64,000 nucleotides of DNA, from contig NC_064537.1 of assembly GCF_023856365.1 (NCBI RefSeq), forward strand, positions 2,328,501-2,392,500. The letters run 5' to 3'. The notes under the pieces were generated by a model. The model made no database searches. It saw nothing but the letters and a program-made list of their open reading frames with translations, and was not told the origin of the DNA. Source of the DNA: Brienomyrus brachyistius. Lineage: Eukaryota; Chordata; Actinopteri; Osteoglossiformes; Mormyridae. Made by a program: the position numbers and the translations under genes. Positions within the stretch are counted from its first letter, which is position 1. The number at the start of each line of letters is the position of its first letter. Shown in pieces: positions 31,604 to 40,363 of this stretch.

Positions 31604-31900
31604 TGTCATGCCCGGCTCGTCCGCTCCTCCTGTGTGCCACGCCCCCTAATTACCCACGTGTGATTTCCTGATCCTGCCCAGTCGTGTCTTGTTTCCTGCT
31701 GTCTGGTTCCGTGTATTTAAGTCCTGGTCTCCCCAGTTTGCTTTGTCTGTCATTAATGTCAGTTGAAGTCAGTCTGCGTCCAGTGTTCCCGGCTCCCCGA
31801 AGCCAGAATAAACCCCCGTTTTCCCGTATACTGTTGCCTGCCTGCTCCTTTCCCGCACGATCGCCGCTCTGCTCGCGATCGCTCACCTCGTCCCGTGACA
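31604..31900 (+). repeat. 5' LTR of element 1
   Basis: 297 bp, TGTCATG...GTGACA. TATTTAA at 31714-31720 lies 31 bp before the predicted RNA start. AATAAA polyadenylation signal lies in the second half (about 31808). Confidence 0.9.
31714..31754 (+). promoter_or_regulatory. LTR TATA box and predicted RNA 5' end, element 1
   Basis: TATTTAA at 31714-31720 is followed, 31 bp downstream of its first base, by GTCTGTCATT (31745-31754). That sequence is complementary to the site just after the LTR. Confidence 0.65.
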
Positions 31901-31901
31901 G

Positions 31902-31911
31902 AATGACAGAC
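31902..31911 (+). promoter_or_regulatory. Self-priming primer-binding site, element 1
   Basis: AATGACAGAC, starting 2 nt after the 5' LTR, is the exact reverse complement of GTCTGTCATT at 31745-31754. Tf1/sushi-type elements prime reverse transcription with the folded-back 5' end of their own mRNA; this position and length fit. No tRNA-complementary TGG-type site is present. The site contains the ATG of the ORF. Confidence 0.7.
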
Positions 31912-34596
31912 CAAGCAAAGAAGAGGAAGCAGAGACGAAGAAAGGTACCGGAGGAATCGATCGCTTTAGGTGCCTGCTCGCTCTCAAGCCCTGGGCTCCC
32001 TAACAAGGGTAGAGAGCGAGAGCCGGTCCTAGCCCCAGAGGTCAAGCCGCTCCAGTCCGGAGCTTGTTTCCTGTCCCGGCTCTGGGATAATAGCGACGAT
32101 GAAGAGGAGGAGCTCGTCCTAATTCCGGGCGTTAATCCGCCTACGGAGGATGAGCTGCCACCCCTCGCACTGCACCAGTACTGCCCCAAGGGACTGAGTA
32201 ATCGGGGCGGTATCCGCGCAGGTGGAGAGGCGATCCCGCGAGTACCCCGCTTCCCAAGGAGGACAGCGACCGTGCCTCCGCTGCCCGACGGGCCAGTCCC
32301 TCCTGTCGAGGTACCACCCTCGCCTCAGGAACGGTTGGCGCATAAGTTCTTCGCCCTCCAGGGCTTATTTTGGAGGGTGATCTGGGACCCAGCCATTCCC
32401 GAGGGTCCCGCAGCAACGCTCCTCACCGCAAGGCTCCAGAAAGGATTCGAGTCGTTCACCCCCAGGTCGGGACCGGACGAGCTCGAGCACCTCGCGGAGG
32501 ACCTGCAGGAGCTACTTCGTCTTAGACGAGCTCCTGACCCCTTGCCGACGCCGCCGCTTCCGCCATCCGTACAACCCCCTTCTCTGCAGCCTGCTACTGA
32601 GAAGCAGGCACTTCCTCTATCCGCGGACCCGGCTCCCGAGCAGGCGCAACGACCGACGCCTGCGCAGCCGCCTCCGCTGGCAACTACGGCCCTTGAGCCC
32701 GGGCCGCCCTCTGCGCTGCCGTCTGCGCAGCCGCCACCGCTTGCGCAGCCACCCGTGCAGCCAGCGCAGCCCCCAGCTGCAGCAGCTCCTGAGGCGCCCC
32801 CTCTCCCTGCTGCAGCAGCTCCCGGGCAGGCGCCCCCACTGCAGCAACCTGCAGCTCCCGGGCAGGCGCCCCCACTGCAGCAACCTGCAGCTCCCGGGCA
32901 GGCGCCCCCACTGCAGCAACCTGCAGCTCCCGGGCAGGCGCCCCCACTGCAGCAACCCGCAGCTCCCGGGCAGGCGCCCCCACTGCAGCAACCTGCAGCT
33001 CCCGGGCAGGCGCCCCCACTGCAGCAAGCTCCTGTCCCTGACCGCGCTCCTGTCCCTGACCGCGTTCCAGTTCCTGACCGCGCTGCAGCTCCCGGGCCGG
33101 CGCCCCCACGGCAACCACCTCCTGTTCCTGACCGCGCTGCAGCTCCCGGGCAGGCGCCCCCACTGCAGCCGCCTGCTGCAGCTCCCGGGCAGGCGCCCCC
33201 ACTGCAGCCGCCTGCTGCAGCTCCCGGGCAGGCGCCCCCACTGCAGCCAGCTCCCGTTCCTGACCGCGCTCCAGTTCCTGCAGAGGCGCCCCCTCTGCAG
33301 CCAGCTCCCGTTCCTGACCGCGCTCCAGTTCCTGCAGAGGCGCCCCCTCTGCAGCCGCCTGCTGCAGCTCCCGGGCAGGCGCCCCCTCTGCAGCCGCCTG
33401 CTGCAGCTCCCGGGCAGGCGCCCCCTCTGCAGCCAGCTCCTGTTCCTGACCGTGTTCCAGTTCCTGACCGCGCTCCAGCTCCTGCAGAGGCACCCCCTCT
33501 GCAGCCGCCTGCTGCAGCTCCCGGGCAGGCGCCCCCACTGCAGCCACCTGCTGCAGCTCCCGGGCAGGCGCCCCCACTGCAGCCACCTCCTGTTCCTGAC
33601 CGCGCTCCTGTTCCTGACCGCGCTCCTGTCCCTGCAGAGGCGCTCCCACTGCAGCCACCTGCTGCAGCTCCCGGGCAGGCGCCCCCACTGCAGTCACCTG
33701 CAGCTCCTGTCAGCGCTCCAGTTCCTGACCGCGCTGCAGCAGCTCCCGAGGCGCCCCCTGTGACAGTTTCTCCCTCGCCCCGGCGAACTCGACCCCAACC
33801 TGGGGTCATGTCTGTGTCCCGTAAAGGGAGGGGACACAGACGCAGGGCTGGGGTCCCGCCCGCCCTGCCCCCTGGCTCGCCCTGCCTCGCCTGCGCTGGG
33901 GCTCGGTTGGCGCCTGCGGGTCCTGGCCCTCCGGGTCGGCTGTCGCCTGCGGGTCCCTCTCCGGTGCCTCGTCGCCCTGCCTCGCTCCCCTCTCCGGGTC
34001 CTGGTCGGTCGCCTGGGGGTTCTCCGACGGCGGCTCCTCGGTCGCCTGCGGGGCCCCTACCTCCGGCCCTCCCCCGGACATCGCCGCCTGCTGCGGCTCC
34101 CCCCTCCTCCGTGCCTTCGCCCTGGCCCCTTCCAGCTCCCTCGTCCCCTTCCCTGGTGCTCCCTCCTGCTCCCTCCCTGGCCCCTCCGCGGGTCCCTCGC
34201 CCTGTCTCCTCTGCCCCTTCTCGGTCCCCTCCGGCTCCGGCCTCCCGGCCGCCTGCGGCCCCTCCGGCTGCCTCCCGTCGCCCGCTGGGGCTCCCACGGG
34301 CTCCCCTTTGTTCCCCCGCCTTCTCTCCCTTCTCTCCTGCCCTGGTCCCTCCTTTGTTTGCTCCTCCTCCTGTCTTTCCTCCTTTCTCCGTTCCTCGTTC
34401 CTTTGTTCCTCCCGTCTCTGTTCCTTGTGCCCCGGTGTACCCGCCTTGCACTCCTGGCCCCTTTGTTCCGCCCGTTCCTTCTGTGTCTCCCTTCCTGGTT
34501 TGCCTGTCTGCCTTCCCGACCCTCTGTCAGGTTTTGTTTTTTGTCTTGTCCCTCGCTCTGTTTTGTACCTCGGTCCTGTTCCCTGTCCAGCGTTAA
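31903..34596 (+). CDS. Proline-rich ORF of LTR element 1 (Gag-position protein)
   Basis: 897 residues from the ATG at 31903, the first codon after the LTR. The longer upstream reading lies in the LTR and would need a start before the predicted RNA start. Layout: very basic N-terminus (residues 5-14), conserved LGACSLS (22-28), acidic DDEEEE patch (65-70), and a likely helical region 144-210 with FFALQGLFWR. Proline-rich repeats follow from about 212, including six 12-residue copies of the AAPGQAPPLQQP type, then a basic RKGRGHRRR stretch, a long Pro/Ala/Ser segment and a hydrophobic C-terminus rich in F, L, V and C. By position it replaces Gag, but I recognise no Gag family motif or zinc knuckle. 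The paralogue at 40355 shares the whole layout. Function unknown. Confidence 0.75.
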   Translation: MTDQAKKRKQRRRKVPEESIALGACSLSSPGLPNKGREREPVLAPEVKPLQSGACFLSRLWDNSDDEEEELVLIPGVNPPTEDELPPLALHQYCPKGLSNRGGIRAGGEAIPRVPRFPRRTATVPPLPDGPVPPVEVPPSPQERLAHKFFALQGLFWRVIWDPAIPEGPAATLLTARLQKGFESFTPRSGPDELEHLAEDLQELLRLRRAPDPLPTPPLPPSVQPPSLQPATEKQALPLSADPAPEQAQRPTPAQPPPLATTALEPGPPSALPSAQPPPLAQPPVQPAQPPAAAAPEAPPLPAAAAPGQAPPLQQPAAPGQAPPLQQPAAPGQAPPLQQPAAPGQAPPLQQPAAPGQAPPLQQPAAPGQAPPLQQAPVPDRAPVPDRVPVPDRAAAPGPAPPRQPPPVPDRAAAPGQAPPLQPPAAAPGQAPPLQPPAAAPGQAPPLQPAPVPDRAPVPAEAPPLQPAPVPDRAPVPAEAPPLQPPAAAPGQAPPLQPPAAAPGQAPPLQPAPVPDRVPVPDRAPAPAEAPPLQPPAAAPGQAPPLQPPAAAPGQAPPLQPPPVPDRAPVPDRAPVPAEALPLQPPAAAPGQAPPLQSPAAPVSAPVPDRAAAAPEAPPVTVSPSPRRTRPQPGVMSVSRKGRGHRRRAGVPPALPPGSPCLACAGARLAPAGPGPPGRLSPAGPSPVPRRPASLPSPGPGRSPGGSPTAAPRSPAGPLPPALPRTSPPAAAPPSSVPSPWPLPAPSSPSLVLPPAPSLAPPRVPRPVSSAPSRSPPAPASRPPAAPPAASRRPLGLPRAPLCSPAFSPFSPALVPPLFAPPPVFPPFSVPRSFVPPVSVPCAPVYPPCTPGPFVPPVPSVSPFLVCLSAFPTLCQVLFFVLSLALFCTSVLFPVQR
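32816..33031 (+). repeat. 36-bp coding repeat in element 1
   Basis: Six consecutive 36-bp units (12 codons each), nearly identical at DNA level, within a wider block (about 32780-33760) of shuffled modules coding for APGQAPPLQ and PVPDRAPVP. Confidence 0.85.
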
Positions 34597-34654
34597 TTCT
34601 GTTCTTGTTTTCCAGGTCCTGTCCTGCCTCGTCCCGTCCGTCGCCCCCTTCCTT

Positions 34655-34688
34655 GGCGCGCCCGGTGTAGCGCGCCTTTGGGGGGGGG
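34655..34688 (+). promoter_or_regulatory. GC hairpin plus G9 tract before 3' LTR, element 1
   Basis: GGCGCGC (34655-34661) pairs with GCGCGCC (34670-34676) around loop CCGGTGTA. It is followed by TTT and nine G (34680-34688), then TTC and the 3' LTR. The G tract sits where a polypurine tract for plus-strand priming is expected. The hairpin is conserved in element 2. Confidence 0.6.
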
Positions 34689-34691
34689 TTC

Positions 34692-34988
34692 TGTCATGCC
34701 CGGCTCGTCCGCTCCTCCTGTGTGCCACGCCCCCTAATTACCCACGTGTGATTTCCTGATCCTGCCCAGTCGTGTCTTGTTTCCTGCTGTCTGGTTCCGT
34801 GTATTTAAGTCCTGGTCTCCCCAGTTTGCTTTGTCTGTCATTAATGTCAGTTGAAGTCAGTCTGCGTCCAGTGTTCCCGGCTCCCCGAAGCCAGAATAAA
34901 CCCCCGTTTTCCCGTATACTGTTGCCTGCCTGCTCCTTTCCCGCACGATCGCCGCTCTGCTCGCGATCGCTCACCTCGTCCCGTGACA
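34692..34988 (+). repeat. 3' LTR of element 1
   Basis: 297 bp, matches the 5' LTR throughout on visual comparison; followed by target copy ATGTG. Confidence 0.9.
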
Positions 34989-34993
34989 ATGTG

Positions 34994-35580
34994 TTTCTCT
35001 CTGACGGAATATCGCGCAAATACTAATGCGATCAGTAGTTTATTGAACGTGGGAACAATTTCACGCATTGTAGCAGGACTATACTGTATTTAGTCCTCAT
35101 TACATTTTGAATTTTGAATAGTTACTTTAAAAAAATAAGACAGCACTTATAATACATACTATGTGATATAAAAATAGATTTTTTTTTAAGCAAATCTTTT
35201 CAAAGATAAACCTGTGCACACTCTTCCCTTTGCCCATCATTAACATCATTAACAGGCCGGGTAAGTTTCCCAAAAGCACAGCAGGATTCATGCAACTAAA
35301 CTGTTGCTGGAGAGAAAATGAACATTGCAGGTTGCGCACATCCAGTGGGTTTGAAAGTGGGCTGGTGCATTGTTCATCTGGGTACTAAAAGTTTTCTCCT
35401 TTCAGGTCAATTTTTAGAGTATGACAAAGAAACAGAATTTGTCTTAGAGAATTATTGAGACTTAATGAGAGTAGCAAGGGTTTGGTTACTTTGGGGCAGT
35501 ATTTTCAGTTATAACCATGCGATGGCAGTATTTTACAATCTTAGAAAAGAGATGTTCTTTGAAATAGGTTTAGATAAACG
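34994..35580. other. Intergenic, no feature recognised
   Basis: AT-rich sequence without convincing ORFs, RNA genes or known repeats. Confidence 0.5.
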
Positions 35581-35998
35581 GTGTCCCTGTCACTGTCACT
35601 GCACTGGGATCCACACAGACCACAAGATGGACTCCCCTGCTGACCATGGTGTCCCTGTCACTGCACTGGGGCATTGGGATCCACACAGACCACAGGATGG
35701 GCTAACCTGTTAGTCACAGTGTCCCTGTCACTGCACTGGGGCATTGGGATCCACACAGACCACAAGATGGACTCCCCTGCTGGCCACGGCGTCCTTGTCA
35801 CTGCATTGGGGCATTGGGATCCACACAGACCACAGGATGGGCTAACCTGTTAGTCACAGTGTCCCTGTCACTGCATTGGGGCATTGGGATCCACACAGAC
35901 CACAGGATGGGCTCCCCTGCTGGCCACGGCGTCCTTGTCACTGCATTGGGGCATTGGGATCCACACAGACCACAGGATGGGCTCCCCTGCTGGCTACA
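35581..35998 (+). repeat. 70-bp minisatellite (140-bp dimers), six units
   Basis: Units begin near 35581, 35650, 35720, 35790, 35860 and 35930 with GTGTCCCTGTCACTGCA or GCGTCCTTGTCACTGCA. Alternate units end in CTAACCTGTTAGTCACA or CTCCCCTGCTGGCCACG, giving a 140-bp higher-order period. Confidence 0.9.
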
Positions 35999-37232
35999 CC
36001 AACACCTCCGCCAGCAGCGAACCAGCTTTTCCATCAGTTTCCCATCCAAGCAGCAGCCAGGCGACCTCTAAGCCAGGCTGACATTGTAAATGCATCTTCT
36101 AAAGGAAAAAGAGTGAAGACACACGAATGCAGACACTTCTCCCAAAGTGCATCAGGTAGGTTTGAATTTGAAATTCACAACCCCCCCCCCCGCCCCCCAG
36201 CCTTGCACCCGTGTGCAGCCTCACATGCGGTATCTCTCTCCCTCCCACAGGCAGGTGGGAGGCAGCTGTGAAGAGTGTGGATCGAGTCCTCCAAAGAGGT
36301 AGAGGGGCAGCGGTCAGGGTAATCTTTGGTTTTGCTTAGTGATCTGGTTAATGAGACACCAAGTTAGCAGATTTCCTCTCAGCCCTTCTGCACGGGGGGA
36401 TCCAGCCCCTTGACACACTCATGTGAAAACGGAACCAGGGTGATACCACATCATGGTCAGCGTTATTAGGATATTCTACACACTGGTCATGCGCTTAAAA
36501 ATAGGAAACATTTCATCGGGTGGTACTGCCAGGTTATGCCAGTACAGTCTTATTCTTCTTGTGGGGGCCCTGTCTGCACCTTGGGGGGGCGGAGGGGTTG
36601 CATTTTCATGACGATGCTGACTGCCTGTGATCTGCCCTTTAGATTCTGACACAGGTCTGGTGGTTTAGGGCTCCCTGTAAGATGAAGGGGTCTGTTTGGT
36701 TAATAGTGCACTGACAAGTATTTGAGGTGGGGGGGCATGGGGGGGGGGAGGCAGGGGGCAACCAGAACAGGAATCAGAGAGCAGCCAGTGAGTGGCAGTA
36801 GATCAGATCAGACAGTGGGTTCTGTTTACAAAACTAAAATAAATATATGGACATTTCAGGATGTTTTTATAAACTGTATCTGCTCCAAATGTAATGCAAA
36901 ATATAATGAAAAACACTTAAGGAACTGCCACATTTCATGAACTGTAAAATATATGTACAAAATATTTGTGATTTTATATATACAGTGTATATATAGACCA
37001 ATATATACCAAAATATATTACCTTAACAATATATGTACTGTACATTTGCAATTTTATATATTTATATAAAAGAATAGAAATATACAATATATTGCAGAAT
37101 GCATGAGGAATTGCTAATTTTCATATATGGAATATAAATATATTTAATAGTTAATAATATACTTCATAATATATAGATATGGTAAATACTCTGTATAAAC
37201 ATACATATTTATATATACATATTTGTATATAT
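35999..37232. other. Intergenic, low-complexity
   Basis: Contains a C-rich run near 36181 and G-rich runs near 36727. An AT-rich stretch with many ATATAT motifs (about 36940-37232) closes it. No gene recognised. Confidence 0.5.
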
Positions 37233-38635
37233 TAGAGCTGTCACTATCGATTAATATGGAGTATTCTACTGATTAACCCGATGATTTACTGGGTAATTAT
37301 TTATATATAATATAACATATACACTGCAAATGACGCAAGACAGCAACCAAACACAAATTGCAGGGCGCACACTCAGTCACACATACAGGTAATTTAGGCA
37401 GTATAATTCACTCAAGTTTAATGTTTTCAGACAGAATAAAGAAATTGGCGGTTGTGCCGAAAAGGCACAGGGTGAACATGCAAGTCAGCACACACAAAAC
37501 TACAGTTTTGCACCGCCCGCCTTGCCCGATGTGCGATGTTACTATCAAAATGGTTTTACATGCACATGCAATCGTCACGTTACAAGCACCGCGATAGTCT
37601 GCTCTACTCAGCAAGCCCTGCAGTTTTAACGGTGGTTCCTTTCCAGCATTATCTAATGTGCGTTTAAAGTTTACCGCTGCTGATTTGCATGAGCACTGCA
37701 TGCGATCTCTGAGACACCATATAATTTTCTTCCATTCTGTTCAGCAGATTCTTAGATTGTGTGGCGCATTTGTGAGAAATTAAACAAAAAATGTGAAAAA
37801 GAGAAAACGAAGAAGGACTGGTAATGAAAAGAGTTCGGCTTTAACCCTTTTTAAACCCAAGTTTGACACTGCGGTAAAGTTGCCTTTATATTCAGTTTTC
37901 CGGCTGTAATAGGCTATATCCAACAAAAGCAAGCAACACCCCTTGGTTTTCCGGATTTATACTGGGGCGAATTTTATTTAATATTTCACATGTCTGTGTG
38001 CGCACTTCACGTTCAATAAACCAGCTGTTTTGCTTAAAGTCACTGACGGTCAACTGACAGATTGCAAATATTAATATATACATATAAAACACATATATGA
38101 AAGTTAGGCTACATGGTGTGCATTGTCTCCTATATTCTATGCTTAAAATACACTTAACTGGACATGTCTGTATTATTTAGGTTTATACTTTTTAGTCAAT
38201 TCTATCTTTTGTACTTTAAATGGACACAGTACAGTTATTATTAGTAAGTATTACGAGGGAACTCTAAGCTATTTCAACGTCTTTTTTTCTCATCCAGACC
38301 TCTTAGGGGCTCCGTATACCGAAGCTCTTTAGAAAAAAAAATCACAAATACATCACTATCCACAAATATGCATTTTTATTTGTATTGCATAAAATCATAT
38401 CCACCCAAATACGGAGCCAACCGTACACCTGAAACGGGTCACGGCACGTTTGTGGGTCACTTCCCGTCTATCTGTGGATCGCATTACATTTGTGACATTC
38501 ACTCCTTTTTATTTGCAGCTTTTTGTCCAATTCCAACCGCAGCTGATCCATAGAAAACAATCCATAAGTATGAGGTGCTGGCTTGTTTTAGATCGGTATT
38601 GGGATATGAGGCTTTCGTCATATCGTACAGCCCTA
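37233..38635. mobile_element. hAT-like DNA transposon remnants (probably nested)
   Basis: The left part begins TAGAGCTGTCACTATCG and continues with CGATTA-type motifs. The right part ends ATATCGTACAGCCCTA, which inverted reads TAGGGCTGTACGATAT. Both resemble termini of fish hAT-type elements, but they do not match each other well and I found no target duplication. They are therefore probably pieces of two elements. No transposase ORF survives. Confidence 0.35.
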
Positions 38636-39060
38636 GTCGGGTTTGGAAGCTGCGCCGCCTCAGATCCGAAGACCCTGCAGCGGATATGGAGGAGAGCTGA
38701 AAAGATCATAGGAGTCTCTGCAACCTCAGTGAATAATGTTCTTCTATGTATATTTTTCATATTGTCCCTGTCCCATAAATGTTACAATTACACTGTTTTT
38801 AAATTTTATTTCTACCTCGTTACACAAGCAAACTGCACCTTATCTGTACTGCGTTTACTGCGCCGTTCGTACTCATCACTGCCAGCTGTTCTCTTTGTCC
38901 TGCAGTCACTGCACTGACAGCACACGATGCTCTCTACGTCGTTAGCTTGTTATATGTTAGTCTTGTGTTAATACATAAAGCACCATGGTCCGTTTCATTT
39001 GTAACTGCCTACTGCACTAACTGTGAATGGTTAAACATGTCGGTAAAGACCTACTTCACT
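38636..39060 (+). mobile_element. LINE 3'-end fragment
   Basis: Reading + from about 38636, the peptide DPKTLQRIWRRAEKIIGVS resembles the C-terminal end of fish non-LTR retrotransposon ORF2 (ALQR...AEKIIG pattern). The 3' part has a GCACCATGGTCC...TTTCATTT segment like the 3' UTR of such elements. It is 5'-truncated with no RT domain. Confidence 0.5.
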
Positions 39061-39211
39061 TACCTTGAATATTTTACCATATAACTACCATATATTACCA
39101 CAGACTAATGGATAATCAATCAATACATTTCTTTAATTCTGTTTTGAAACATATACATTTTCCATCTGTGTGTGATGGTTATAAAATACAGTATCTCAGA
39201 ACAATACAGAG

Positions 39212-39535
39212 GGAGGCATGGTGATGCAGTGGTTAGCACTGTTGCCTCACACCTCTGGGACCTGGGTTCGAGTTTCCACCTGGGTCACATGTATGTGGAG
39301 TTTGCATGTTCTCCCCATGTCGTCGTGGGGTTTCCTCCGGGTACTCCGGTTTCCCCCCACAATCCAAAAACATGCTAATTGGACTTGCTCAATTGCCCAT
39401 AGGTGTGCATGTGTGAGTGAATGGTGTGTGAGTGTGCCCTGCGATGGGCTGGCCCCCCATCCTGGGTTGTTCCCTGCCTCTTGCCCATTGTTTCCGGGAG
39501 AGGCTCCGGACCCCCCATGAAGAAGAAGGAAAGGA
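39212..39535 (+). mobile_element. tRNA-derived SINE (copy 1)
   Basis: Starts GGCATGGTGATGCAGTGG (A-box-like), then B box GGGTTCGAGTT. The body includes TTGCATGTTCTCCCCATG and CTCCGGGTACTCCGG, typical of widespread fish SINEs. Same family as the minus-strand copy at 53125-53476. It has lost the terminal GGATGG tail. Confidence 0.75.
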
Positions 39536-40066
39536 GAGAAATACAGGTCCCAAAATAACAGTCTGTTAACCTATTTCATGGTCCACCTTGTTTATTCTCT
39601 TATTAAAATAAGGTGCAGAAAACAAGAAATGAAGAGGCGTCTGTTATCCTGTTTAACTCACTTTTATTTGTGTGCATTTGACCTCACTCACAAATACTTG
39701 TGCTGATTGATTTTGCTCTGTCTGACATCTCGGCCCTGAATGGTAGCGTACAACCAATGATTAGACAAAATACAGCGGGAAATATAACAATATCCATAGT
39801 ATTTACATTAAAGCATGAGCTAGCAGTTATGAGGTAATGTTGAAACATCATTTTTAGTGCCTTGGAGTGATTTCTAAACCATTTTCTAACTCAGGGACAG
39901 TTAAAATTTTTATAAGCAGGGTTATTAGGGATATTACAAAATATTTTATCGTGATAACTTTTTCAAATGAAACGATACTGATAATTGTCACAATATAATT
40001 ACTATATAATGATAAATGATGCCAGCAAGATTTATACTTCGAAGGAATTTTTGTAAAAATAGCGCC
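39536..40066. other. Intergenic, hAT-like AT-rich fragment
   Basis: No gene. Around 39930-40010 the sequence (ATTTTATCGTGATAAC..., GAAACGATACTGATAATTG) resembles internal parts of fish hAT elements. 40062-40066 (GCGCC) is the left target-site copy of LTR element 2. Confidence 0.4.
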
Positions 40067-40352
40067 TGTCATGGCCCGGCTCGTCGGCTCCTCGTGTGTG
40101 CCACGCCCCCTGATTACCCGCGTGTGCGTCCCTGATTGTTTCCAGCCTTGTCTGATTACTTTGCTTAGTCTTGTCCTGTTTTAAGTCCTGGTGTTGCCTG
40201 TTACCCTTGTCCGTCATTGTGGATGATTGTTAGTCCCTGTCCGATGCTCCCTAGTCCCAGTTACTTTAATAAAACCCCGTTATTCCCCGTACCTGGTTTC
40301 CCTTGCCTGTTTCCCGCACGATCGCCGTCTCCAGTATTTCCGGATCGTGGCA
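40067..40352 (+). repeat. 5' LTR of element 2
   Basis: 286 bp, starts TGTCATGG, ends TGGCA. TTTTAA at 40179-40184, 30 bp before the predicted RNA start at 40209; AATAAAA at about 40269. Confidence 0.9.
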
Positions 40353-40353
40353 G

Positions 40354-40363
40354 AATGACGGAC
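40354..40363 (+). promoter_or_regulatory. Self-priming primer-binding site, element 2
   Basis: AATGACGGAC is the exact reverse complement of GTCCGTCATT at 40209-40218. Relative to element 1 both strands of the duplex have changed (A to G here, T to C in the LTR), preserving the pairing. Confidence 0.7.

Larger units (their letters stand above)
31604..34988 (+). mobile_element. Non-autonomous LTR retrotransposon, element 1 (Tf1/sushi-like self-primed)
   Basis: A complete 3.4-kb element with LTRs at 31604-31900 and 34692-34988 (297 bp each, no difference seen on reading). It has TG...CA ends and a 5-bp target duplication ATGTG (31599-31603 and 34989-34993). The internal region holds one long ORF (31903-34596), a GC hairpin and a G9 tract before the 3' LTR. 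I see no zinc knuckle, protease, RT/RNase H, integrase or chromodomain, so it must rely on proteins supplied by another element. The priming site fits the Tf1/sushi group of Metaviridae (see the site at 31902). Identical LTRs imply a recent insertion. Confidence 0.9.

Noticed and set aside
31684..31902. Extension of the element 1 ORF upstream into the LTR (970 codons)
   Set aside because: The extension starts before the predicted RNA start and the corresponding part of element 2 is unrelated; conservation begins at MTD.
32325..34451. Antisense ORF of 708 codons (and 40819-42132, 40980-42449) opposite the proline-rich ORFs
   Set aside because: GC-rich repeats of period 3n leave all frames open. 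The antisense products are Gly/Ala/Cys low-complexity, and the sense frame begins at the LTR-linked ATG conserved in both elements.
39172..39520. Small ORFs at 39172 and 39218 with similar ones at 53186-53537
   Set aside because: They are translations of SINE copies, which explains their similarity.
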